In this document: piece after piece, positions 15,998-25,723 of the stretch
Numbering within the stretch: the first letter of the stretch is position 1
How the letters are laid out: each line of letters opens with the position of its first letter
Source: Collodictyon triciliatum
Lineage: Eukaryota; CRuMs
Assembly: GCA_043381765.1 (NCBI GenBank)
Contig: JBHJMP010000668.1
Coordinates: 1-25,723, forward strand
DNA length: 25,723 nucleotides
Direction of reading: 5' to 3'
Made by a program: the position numbers and the translations under genes
Notes under the pieces: generated by a model
Database searches by the model: none
What the model was told of the DNA's origin: nothing
What the model saw: only the letters and a program-made list of their open reading frames with translations

Positions 15998-16453
15998 ATG
16001 ACGCTCTCGCAGAAAACCTACACCGTGATCGACCCGCACCAACTGCGGCAAACATACCGCATCGGCCACCACAGCCATCACCATCCGCAGCACCGCTCTC
16101 TGCCGCAGCAGCCACACCTCCTCCAACCACAGTTCGTTAAGGCGCCACCCCTTCAACCGCAGCTTCTTCAACCACAGTTCGCTCAACCACAGCTTCAGCC
16201 CCAGGCACGGACTCTGCCGACCACACTGACTCCGCGCAGCACAGGCTCTGCAGACACGAGCTACCATAGTGCTGCCGTGCCGGACTTTGCGGCCGAGAAG
16301 GCGCGGCTGGAGAGGCTGCGGCAGCGACGCACGGTGGAGCTTGACCGGTATGCGGCACGCGACCGCGAGATCCAGAGCCTTCTCGACCGCACCCGCCACC
16401 ACCAGGAGCGCCACGCACAGCCGCATGCGCCGACCAGCGACTCCAGCCAGTGA
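15998..16453 (+). CDS. Small Gln/Pro/His-rich protein with C-terminal charged helix
   Basis: An intronless ORF of 151 codons starts MTLSQKTYTVIDPHQLRQ, with CACAGCC before the ATG (a fair eukaryotic start context). Residues ~20-75 are low complexity, rich in His, Gln and Pro with an imperfect repeat of the type LQPQF/LQPQL. Residues ~95-140 are highly charged (EKARLERLRQRRTVELDRY) and would form an amphipathic or coiled-coil helix. There is no signal peptide or membrane segment. It lies 283 bp after DHCR7 on the same strand and just left of the 611-N gap. The minus strand is also open here (15782-16480), but its product mirrors the repeat as repeated LWLxELW-type strings. I do not recognise a family. 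Confidence 0.45.
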   Translation: MTLSQKTYTVIDPHQLRQTYRIGHHSHHHPQHRSLPQQPHLLQPQFVKAPPLQPQLLQPQFAQPQLQPQARTLPTTLTPRSTGSADTSYHSAAVPDFAAEKARLERLRQRRTVELDRYAARDREIQSLLDRTRHHQERHAQPHAPTSDSSQ

Positions 16454-16607
16454 CGCCCTCTTCCTCTTCCTCTTCCTCATTCTCTCACGCTTTCTCCCTC
16501 ATTCCCTCGGGCTTTCTCTGGCTGCACCCGCACACCACCCCGACTAAACCGGCGCGTTGGCAAAGCCGCCCATGTCCAGGACAACGGGCTTTATTAAGAG
16601 TATGTCG

Positions 16608-17218
16608 NNNNNNNNNNNNNNNNNNNNNNNNNNNNNNNNNNNNNNNNNNNNNNNNNNNNNNNNNNNNNNNNNNNNNNNNNNNNNNNNNNNNNNNNNNNNN
16701 NNNNNNNNNNNNNNNNNNNNNNNNNNNNNNNNNNNNNNNNNNNNNNNNNNNNNNNNNNNNNNNNNNNNNNNNNNNNNNNNNNNNNNNNNNNNNNNNNNNN
16801 NNNNNNNNNNNNNNNNNNNNNNNNNNNNNNNNNNNNNNNNNNNNNNNNNNNNNNNNNNNNNNNNNNNNNNNNNNNNNNNNNNNNNNNNNNNNNNNNNNNN
16901 NNNNNNNNNNNNNNNNNNNNNNNNNNNNNNNNNNNNNNNNNNNNNNNNNNNNNNNNNNNNNNNNNNNNNNNNNNNNNNNNNNNNNNNNNNNNNNNNNNNN
17001 NNNNNNNNNNNNNNNNNNNNNNNNNNNNNNNNNNNNNNNNNNNNNNNNNNNNNNNNNNNNNNNNNNNNNNNNNNNNNNNNNNNNNNNNNNNNNNNNNNNN
17101 NNNNNNNNNNNNNNNNNNNNNNNNNNNNNNNNNNNNNNNNNNNNNNNNNNNNNNNNNNNNNNNNNNNNNNNNNNNNNNNNNNNNNNNNNNNNNNNNNNNN
17201 NNNNNNNNNNNNNNNNNN
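16608..17218. other. Assembly gap, 611 N
   Basis: Run of Ns. The formin gene's last exon(s) and stop codon should lie in it or in the 150 bp to its left. On the left side the minus strand reads a short open stretch ending KPVVLDMGGFANAPV and a stop at 16544-16546, which might be the formin C-terminus. That is not testable here. Confidence 0.98.
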
Positions 17219-17269
17219 GTGTCTTCCTTCTGAAAAAGAAAAGAAAAGAGCTAGGTGTTCCAATATTAC

Positions 17270-20200
17270 GTTAAATTGGGTCGAGAACTGGAACAATGTG
17301 ACAAAGAGTGCATCTGGGTCAAACGAAGATGGGTCTTCGGCGAAGTGTTCTGTAAAGGGTTATACAGCGATAAATATAACACCAGAGATGGATGTGTTGA
17401 GCCGCCAGCTTGAGGAATAAAAAAGAAAAAAAAGAAGACGCAAAGGCGTGAGAGTAGGAAGGCTTACTGGCCAGTTTTTCAATCGAAGTCTTCATGATTT
17501 TTCCACGGTCGATGAGTTTATCGATTTTGTCTGTAGCCTCCTCCATGAAGTTCTTCAAAAATAAAGGGCGGAGTGTGTATATTGCGTGCATTAACGAAAG
17601 GAATGAGAACAAATACTCCAGGTTAAGGTTTTGGAATATACCAGGACTCGAATTGCAAAGCGAACATACAAGATATGATTATTATTTTTTTTTTTGTTTG
17701 TTCTTGATAATTACCGCCATAAGTTCGACAAAGCGATCTCCCTTTGGGAGGGTGTTTCCTGACTCGGTGGCCTCCTCAACCACTTGCTCCAGGCGTTGCA
17801 GCTCCTGTACAATTCCCTCTAACTCAGCGTTGAGCATTGGAATCGAAACTATTCAGGTTTTTAAGTAAAACAAGTCGTTAATTGAACTACAGTGTCACAT
17901 CGACACCAAATATGAAGTTGAAACAAAGTTGCAGGAGGAAATAATATATATCTCGACAGTTGTCTCCTCGAAAGACTACCTGTTACGGCATTTGCTACGT
18001 CAGGCATCTCATCCAAGAAGGTCATAACTTCAGGTTCACTATTTTTGGTAAAGTTCAGGAATGGTTGGCAATGAATTTGTCACAATCAGTGCCATTGCTT
18101 TACTGTTAGTATCGAATCATAAAAGAAAGAATAAGGCACTGCGCATAGTTTAATCGCAACGACAGACCGTTCATTGATGTAGTTTGCTAGGAAGTGCAAA
18201 AGTGTAGTCTTTCGGTCAACAGCTCTGGTATCAGCAAGCTATGTTTTCAAGTGTAATGTGAATGCCAGGTCAGCAATAAAGTCAAAGCGTGTTTGAGCCC
18301 GTTGACTTTGTGATAAATTGACTAATTAGAATGAACAAACACATAATAGAAGAGAAGGCGAATAATATATATATTTAGTTACACAATACAGGCTAGGATA
18401 AAGACCTTGAGCAATGTGTCGATACGGAAACCGAGGGCGTATCCTTTAGCAGTTCCAAAGTTGAGGTAATTACCAAACGCAAGCACAATCTAAATGTTAC
18501 AATTGATAGAAGAGTATAAGCTGTGTCCACAAAATTCAATTTATTCAGAATAAAGTGGGCATCAGTTATTCACAGATATAACGACAACAGTGGTAAGAAT
18601 AAACGGGTACAAACTTCCAAGAGTCTGGTGAATTTCTTGTTTTTAACAATTTGCTCGCTGGCATTAGAAATATGCTGGAGCTGCTCTTCGATGTCGGGCA
18701 AGCTTTCTGCCAAATCCAACTTGAAAATGATTGCGTCCAGCCGACTCTTGAGGTGGGGTATTTCGATCAACTGTGTATGCATATTTATTAGCAACATGTC
18801 TAAAAATTACTGCAAAGCGAGGACAGTTTTCCCAGTTAACCAAACGACAAGGAGAAAAATGCTCAATTTTTGAAAAAATAAGTAATCGAAAGAGTGGCTT
18901 ATATTAAGGAACACGTGGCTGCCATAAATATTTTTATGCGCACTTTTATTTCCTTTTTCTTAAATTCTTTTGGACTGTTTCTTTTTCCTTGAACAGACAT
19001 ACCTTGAGGAAGAAGTTTTCGGGACGCCCAAAGTGTGAGCGGTCGCCGTCATAAGCTCGAATCATTTTCTCCTAATATGCGTGAATGAAAATGTGTAAGT
19101 GCACGTGATTCAAATAAAACATCCCCTAGCTTTCATACTTGAACTGGAGATAAAAACTCTTGGCATTGAATATAATGCAATATAATATGTGTTTGACTTG
19201 AAACCTCTTCCTCAGACGGGCTGTACTGAGCAAGTTGGCGCCAGGAGTCTTCGGGAAGAGCCTCCACTTTCATGTCGATGATCGAGCGAACGATGTCTTC
19301 GATAGGCATCTTTGAGGATTCCAACAGAATTTCTAATCGCATTACATCGTGTTAGGAAATTTCAACACTCAAAGCCACAATAAGAATTAGTTTGATATGA
19401 TATGGTATATATCAAATGGTCACCAATAATGTAGAGTCGCTTAGAATCGAGCAATTGTGTTGCTCTAGGCTTTCCACTAGCACCGCCTGAATGAGATGAA
19501 TACGTGGAAATTGAAGCGGGTTAGTCAAGAGGACTGAACATAGTGCATACAAGAAAAGAACTCAAGCAACAGAATTAGAGAATGAAGACTATAGGTGTAA
19601 TGGATTAACGTGCCCATATCCTTGGCTGCTTCTGCCTTGAACATAGCCTGCAATATTTCATCATCGACATCTACGTTCAAATCGGTGGCATGCTCCCAGA
19701 CAGAGTCGGCAAGGTCACCGCGTCCAACCTTTTGCCAATGCAACTGCTTGGTCTTTGGCTGGCCTAAATATATTAGACAGGAAAACGTGTGCATACGTCG
19801 ATGAGTGTGCAGTAGAAGCAATCCGCCTTAATGGCTCTTCGGTATTAAAAAAAAAAAAGAGAGAGAAAAAAAAGTGAAAATAACAAAGGAAGCAAGACAC
19901 AATTAAAAATCTTTGCGTGCCCCAGTCTCAAATCCTCCATATGGATGACATTTTGCTCGAGTGGAGACATTCAGAGCAGCCCATACAAAAAGGGGGCATC
20001 GTTCATAGATAATTCAAACACAACACCCAGTCTCCCGAAGCAAGCTAGAAGATGATAGAAAAAAAATACAGATCAAGAGAGTAAGGATAGACGAACCGCT
20101 GTCCGCGCCGGGTGCGCCAGGAGGCGGTGGTGGTGGAGGCGGGCCTCCCATTCCCGGGGGCGGCGGAGGTGGCGGAGGTGCTCCTCCCATCCCTGGAGGC

Positions 20201-23200
20201 GGTGGCGGCGGCGGCGGACCACCGGGACCTCCGAATCCTGGGACCATGGGCGGGGCTTTGCTGATGCCGTTGGCCAGGGCAGAGTACTTGTTGGTGCGCC
20301 GACCCGACCCGGCCTAATGTGGAAGGATGCGAGTGTGGATATGTGCGCAATATGATTAGAGAAAAAGAAGGATGATGTTTCGTGCGATGTTGCATTGTCT
20401 TTTGGTATCGATAGTGGCAGAGGTAGGTTCTTAATCAGGCGGGGTCTGAGTCGTGGAGGGTGGGTAAGAAGAGAAGAAGAGAAGAAGAGAAGAAGAGAAG
20501 AAGAGAAGAAGAGAAGAAGAGAAGAAGAGAAGAAGAGAAGAAGAGAAGAAGAGAAGAAGAGAAGAAAAGAAGAGAAGTAGAGAAGAAGATAAGAGAAGAA
20601 AAAGGTAATGGGCGTGCAATAAATGTTAAAATAGGCTATTCATCATATGTGAAACAATCATGCAACCTTCATATTGAACATAGGGTTCATCTCGATGACT
20701 TCCTGTGGTCTCTTTGAAGAAATTTGTGATGCAATCTAAAAACATAAATGGAGTCGAGATTAGAGCAGAGTAGAGAAAATAGACTAGCGAGGTAAAATAT
20801 GCAGTCCAAAATTGAGTATATTCAACAAAAGAAACTAAATCTTCTCTGTCTCGGGTACATATGATTATGAGTGCTGTTCGAATCGCAAGTAATCTGGAAA
20901 ACCTTTTGCTGTTTAGCAAGGGCAGTTGGGTCTTTGGTTCGCTTCAGCTCGGCCAACTCGTCTGCAGCTGATTTAGAGTCCTTTGCGGAGGCATCTGCTT
21001 TTGGAGGTACTTTGTTGGGTGCTGTGTTTGGTTGTGCGGTCGATTGTGAGCGTTGCTTCACCGAAATGTTAGCTGCTGGCTCAGTGGACTCGGATATGGC
21101 GACAACACGACTGCCCTGGGTAATGCCGGCAGCTTCGGAGTACACCATAAGTTTGCCGTCGCGCATGACTGGTTGGTCTCCAGCCTTCAGATCTGACGGG
21201 TAGATGGCCAGCTCGCCAGTCGGTAGCATAATGGCCATCATTCCAGCGGGTAGCTTCAGCTCCTTCAGTGCCTTCTCCTGGGCTGGTGTGAGTCCAGAGA
21301 TGTTTTGCAGGACTGTGGTTGTGGACGAAACAGGCCCGTCCTGACCACGGAGGGAACTGGCCATCGATTCGCTGCCCCTTCGCTGAGAAGCCGTGTCGTC
21401 TCGGTCGTTACGCGAGCCGCCGTCTTTGTTGATGTTCTTTCCTTTGGTGCGAGACACAGTCGAGTACTTGCTCCATTCGCCCCATCCTCCCCAGATGTCT
21501 ACTTCCTCATCATCGACATAGAGGCCGGCTGACGGGTCCTTCCCTTGGAACATCGACCCTGGCTTGTTCTCGCGGTATCCAAGCGCCGTGGCTTGACCAA
21601 AGTTCTTCTTCGCGAGCTGTATTTGCATTCGAGATACGGTCAGATTTTAGATTGGCTGGAGTTTTTTTAACAGCACGCATATTTCACAATTATTATAGAA
21701 AAATGTGTTTTTTTTTTTTGATAATACCACACTATGCAATTATTATTAGCGTCAAACATTTATCTCAATGGAAGAGTTTAAATTTAAGGCATAAAAAGGA
21801 AACGGAGGCTCATAATGCGAAATATAATGAATAAGCTAAGTGTACATTTGACAAGCTTGAGAACGTCGAAATTGTTAGCAAAACCAGGTCCCGAGTGAAA
21901 TCATCCACAACAACAAAAATATAACTGATCTTCTTGTTGAATATTATCGTGAACTTTCCTTTCTCTGTGACATCGACTATAGTCTAAAATTTGTCCATGG
22001 GGTATTAATCCAAATTGAGGAAGGGGTGATGTGCAATATGGAGAAATATATCATGTTTATATGCTCGCTTTTTCTTCTCCATTTAAAAGGAACTAGAATA
22101 TATTGTCATACACCATCAAAAAAAAATATACTACTGTTCATAATGTATATGAGAACCTTAACGCGGTCGTGGCGAGATTTCACAACTGCAACCAAGCTCT
22201 TCATAATTTTGACTGAATTATTATCAACAAATATTTGTCTCTTTTCATGGACTTTACCAAACACATTAACCTATTCGAAAGTACAGGCAATGAAAGCATG
22301 ATAAAGTAGAATCGACATTGAACATGTTCGCTCACAATATCATATGGTACTGAGAGATTTTCTTGAAAATACCCTGATCAACAAACTGTAACCGAGAGTG
22401 TTGAGGGCGACGTGAGAAAGGAAAAAGGATGATCAAAAGTATATGGATTACATCGAATGTGGCCTCCCCACAGAGAACATTCTTTTCCACCATTTGAGAA
22501 AGCCTTGGATCTAAGTAAAGTCACCAAATATGATACGAATTATAAAGATATCCTGACAACTACAACTTCAGAAGAAGAAAAAAGACAGAACAGGTATCCT
22601 ACCAACTGATAGAAATTCATCAGGAATGCTGGCGACTACCGTCGGACCGCGAATTCCATCCTGCAGAAATCACGATATAATAATAAGGGTTGAATACAGA
22701 GAAGAATGCATAAATGTCGAGATGAGACTCTAAGGGGAAAAAAAGAAAGGAAAGACAGGCCTAGAGTCACCCACCATCTGGTAGTAACATAAGCTTTAGT
22801 ATGATTGAAAGTAGTATATTTGAGTTTCTCTTGTCCTCTATATAGATATGTATCTATTATGTTTCACCTCACGGACTGGTGTGTATTCAACTCGCAGCTT
22901 ACAATTAAGATCCTCGACACTGGGTTGGTATGTGTCTCCAGTTGCACCTTAAGAGAAAGCACGAAGAAGGAGGAGGGAGGGTGAGAAAGTTATTACATTT
23001 TTTTAAAATTAGAAATAGATATATTTGAAGTGAAGGCACGCTGTCACGTTGATAGAATTTTGTTTTGGTATCAAGTACCTCTGATTGCGGTGTAGTACCA
23101 ATTGTGCTGCGAACGGTACCATTGAATAAGACTATGATTGGAAAAGCACAAATTAAAAAAAAAAAAACGTTAAGTCACTAACAATTTCAATGGATTGAAG

Positions 23201-25580
23201 GCGTAAAAAAAAATAAAAAAAAAAAAGCCTAGAATAGAAAGAAAGGCGAAGCAAGACCTGGCCCCTTCTCTGCCGCCTGTATATTTCTTTTGCAACACGA
23301 GCAAGGATGTATGATATGGTCCGCCTGTGACGGTAATTTCTGCGCGAGGGGCATCACTCGTGACAGAATCTGCATATTTGTTTGTTCGTTTTCAGGTAAA
23401 GCCAGAAGAGAATGTCAAAATACGGTAATCTCGCGACACTAAGGCAATAAATTTCAAATGAAAAGTATATTTTCGTAAGTGATTGTTAAATAATTGTGTA
23501 CCAGATGCACGGTTTTCAGCGTTGCGTATTTCTTTGAGCGAAATGACACGGTCGTCAGCAGACTTGCTCTTGCTTCTCAATCGAGCTCCCTTTGTGAATT
23601 TAGGTGAATAGGGTTAATGAAGTAAATAGGTTTTAAAAAAAATAATAGATGATGCATGAGACTTGAACAGGAGCAACCCCCAATCAAAATAGGAGAAAAA
23701 TAATAATAAAAACAATAACAATAATAAAAAAATTATAATACATTTTTCCAGCAAATATATGAATGCACTAAAGAAATTTACCAAGAGCATACTGAAGAAA
23801 GAATTTATCGTCAATGCTATGATATCACGGGACGAATTCGAGTCTGCGAGAAGGTCGATACGTTGCTTTTGGAATGACAGCATGAACACTCTGTCATTCG
23901 TGGGATGCAAGGCGATCTACCATGTTGTATTGTAGACAAGTAAATATTTATGCAACATATAATCAAAGAAAAAATAAATAGAGTTGGTATAATAAGTTAA
24001 TAAAAAAAATTTTCAGAATAAGTCGAAAGTAGTAGAAGCAATGGCAAGTATAAAAAAAAACCTGGAATGTGGGACCATAATCTTCCTTCATTTTTGTCTT
24101 GTTGAGATAGCGAAGTTTTACTTTCAATTTGTTGGATACTAGTTGCCTAGGTTCTCCATTGAATACCACCTGTTTGGCAGTAGAAAAGAGAGAGAAAAGA
24201 AAAAGAAAAAAAGAAATAATCAGTGCAAAAACCACAGACGAGCACATGACGATTGGATAATGATTAATGGATATGAGAATCTTAGCTCTGTGTTTTGACC
24301 TACTTTAAATTAGTGACATGCTAGATGAACAGAGGGGGGGAATAGGAGGAGGGGGGAATATTTTGAGGAGTGGGGATTACGTTCCAGGTGGCTTCTCCTT
24401 CCTTGACGTTGCGTTCTACAGCCTTGGCCACAGCAGGGTCTAATCATAGAAGCAATAAATTATTAAGATTATCAATATTAAAAGGACGCGGTTTAGGTAT
24501 TTGCAAGTGAGCATGCACGAAGCTAGAAGCATTAGTGTATATTTTTTTGGGGGTGAGGGGACTTGGGAGTCCAGATGATGAAGGAAAGCCAGGACAGCGA
24601 GATGGAATGAATAGGAGAGGGTCAGGAAACTGGTGTGAAAGACGGATGAGAGGAATCTGGCAGGGACACCGACCCATTGTGAGAAAGATGGGGTTGACAT
24701 GGCCGATGACGGAAGGCCCCTCGACTCCGTCCACGCGAATGGGTGTGATTTCAACTCGAATCTGGCAGTGCAGATCCTCGGCGGTGGGTTGGTACTGGAG
24801 TGTGGTGGCGCCTGGAGGGAGGGCGAAGGCGGGTGAGAGGACGCGGCAAGAGCAGGAGCAAGGGGGATTGTGCTCCGTTGTGTTTCCAACGGAAGGAGAA
24901 ATGAGAAAAGAAAAAGAAAAAGAAAAGAAAAAGAAAAAAGAAAAAAGAAAAAAGAAAAAAGAAAAAGAAGAACGGCACCGGGGATCGGGGCGAACCACTT
25001 GTCGCCGACGGAGCGGAACCACTGGATGCGGGAGCGGCCCTCTGTGCCGCCGGAGAAGGTGTATGAGGCGAGGAGGACGTTGGTGTGGTAGGGCCCGCCC
25101 TCGATCTGGATCTGGGTGATGCGCGGGATGCGGGACTCTGCGGGCTTCTCCTTCTTGCCCATGCGGTCGAAGATCTGCACCGAGCTCTGCACCGGCGGCG
25201 CCCCCAGCAGCCCCGACGGCGGACTCAGCGCGCTGCCCACCCCGCGGTTCTGCGCCCCGATGATCCCCGTCGGCCCCGCTGCTGCGCCTGCGCCGGGGAC
25301 TCCCTGCTGCCGCGGTGGGCCGCCCATCCCCAGGCTGACAACGCCCCCTGCCCCTGCTCCTGCTCCCCCTGTCGTGCTCGTCGGCCCCGCTGTCGGCGGT
25401 GGGTGCGCCGGTGGGGGGCTCTGGAAGTTCACCGTCGTCGTCGGCGCAGGGATCGACCCCGTCGGCGCCGCACGCAGGCCGAACCCCACACCCACGCTGC
25501 TCGGCGGTGGTGTCAGCCCGGATCCGAGGCCAACCCCCGTGGCCGAAGGCGGGTATCTGGCGGCTGTGTTTCGTGCAGGT
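17270..25580 (-). CDS. Formin with two tandem A9 + PH-like modules before FH1-FH2 (partial at both ends; 27 exons)
   Basis: FH2 dimers nucleate and processively elongate actin filaments; FH1 delivers profilin-actin. Exons: 24979-25580, 24674-24811, 24381-24439, 24062-24169, 23782-23916, 23502-23589, 23258-23369, 23079-23131, 22868-22947, 22603-22660, 22452-22510, 22157-22270, 21846-21983, 20903-21616, 20667-20711, 20097-20313, 19614-19763, 19424-19486, 19205-19332, 19003-19071, 18615-18770, 18406-18489, 18168-18238, 17980-18038, 17715-17848, 17468-17552, 17270-17349. All phases close: 1266 codons. By visible residue: Gly/Pro-rich lead 1-150; A9-1 153-243 (EGGPYHTN, RIQWFRS, PGATTLQYQPT); PH-like-1 ~265-370; A9-2 ~383-475 (TGGPYHTS, LIQWYRS, TYQP); PH-like-2 ~480-580; linker 582-834; FH1 835-906 with three Pro8 blocks; FH2 907 onward (KTKQLHWQKV, GNYLNFG). 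One junction needs a GC donor at 19613. The 5' end lies past 25580; the 3' end is in the gap. Confidence 0.87.
20097..20313 (-). other. FH1 exon with three octa-proline blocks
   Basis: A single exon of the formin codes for three blocks of eight prolines separated by GMGGA and GMGG, a 12-13-residue repeat ending GAPGADSG. Each block is long enough for a profilin site. The next exon opens FH2 directly, so the FH1-FH2 linker is very short. The exon is far richer in GC than its flanking introns. Confidence 0.9.
20466..20601. repeat. (GAAGAAGA)n microsatellite in a formin intron
   Basis: An 8-bp purine repeat on the plus strand, pyrimidine on the formin's sense strand, lies in the intron 20314-20666 upstream of the FH1 exon. 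The Arg/Glu/Lys-rich and Leu/Ser-rich ORFs here are translations of it. Confidence 0.95.
24900..24972. repeat. Imperfect (GAAAAA)n tract in a formin intron
   Basis: A purine-rich run of G plus A3-A6 units sits just inside the intron between the first two visible formin exons. On the sense strand it is a pyrimidine tract directly after the donor. Confidence 0.85.
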
Positions 25581-25625
25581 CTTAGCTATGTCTTCTATAT
25601 TTTTTCCCTTTTTCTTTTTTTTTCT

Positions 25626-25723
<98 letters not shown>
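25581..25723. other. Partial intron of the formin gene ending in poly-T
   Basis: On the minus strand the formin frame is closed by a stop just upstream of a good acceptor (atagctaag), so 25581 onward is intron. From 25636 to the window end the plus strand is pure T (88 bases, poly-A on the sense strand), the likely reason the contig is weak here. Confidence 0.7.

Noticed and set aside
15782-16480. 232-codon minus-strand ORF, Arg/Leu-rich
   Set aside because: It mirrors the CAACCACAG-type repeat of the plus-strand Q/P/H-rich ORF, giving monotonous LWL strings, and runs through the spacer.
16544-16607. Formin C-terminal exon left of the 611-N gap (KPVVLDMGGFANAPV, stop)
   Set aside because: It is too short and cut by the gap; the frame link to the FH2 exons cannot be seen, so it is not called as coding.
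24535-25119. 194-codon plus-strand ORF and further plus-strand ORF to 25585
   Set aside because: They are antisense to formin exons with clear A9 motifs; the Lys/Glu-rich middle is the GAAAAA tract.

Overview
This is nuclear DNA from a eukaryotic protist. Genes are cut into many short exons (commonly 35-200 bp) by small AT-rich GT-AG introns, intergenic spaces are short, and TAG, TAA and TGA all look like stops. Introns and spacers carry long microsatellites: GGAAAAA, TTA, TTTCTCTC, GAAGAAGA and poly-T. There are two assembly gaps (100 N and 611 N). Intron density, microsatellite load and gene content suggest a rhizarian such as the foraminifer Reticulomyxa; that name is a guess from style, not proven by the sequence.

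Layout, left to right: (1) the first coding exon of an unrecognised minus-strand gene (116-364) that runs off the left edge; (2) a minus-strand HBS1-like ribosome-rescue GTPase of 19 exons (852-5396); (3) a GC-rich divergent spacer; (4) a plus-strand gene of 23 exons (6082-11437) for a membrane protein with the two-times (membrane block + cyclase domain) layout of animal-type adenylyl cyclases, but lacking the catalytic residues and with one in-frame TAA; (5) a spacer with a doubtful minus-strand ORF; (6) a complete plus-strand sterol delta-7 reductase (DHCR7/DWF5 family) of 14 exons (12704-15714); (7) a small plus-strand Gln/Pro/His-rich coiled-coil ORF (15998-16453); (8) a 611-N gap; (9) a very long minus-strand formin gene (27 exons visible, 17270-25580), 5' end outside the window and 3' end lost in the gap.

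I built the exon models by hand from splice signals, reading-frame phase and family motifs. Phases close for the cyclase-like gene (1009 codons including the stop), DHCR7 (453 codons) and the visible formin (1266 codons). One HBS1 junction (exons 2-3) does not close. The genes are not an operon-like pathway: they serve translation quality control, membrane signalling (possibly by a pseudoenzyme), sterol synthesis and actin assembly.

The most unusual item is the formin. Ahead of FH1-FH2 it carries two tandem copies of an A9 (AIR9-type Ig-like) plus PH-like module, otherwise known to me from AIR9-type microtubule-associated proteins, so one polypeptide may join microtubule-type and actin-type modules. 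Second is the two-domain cyclase-like protein with degenerate active sites in both halves.
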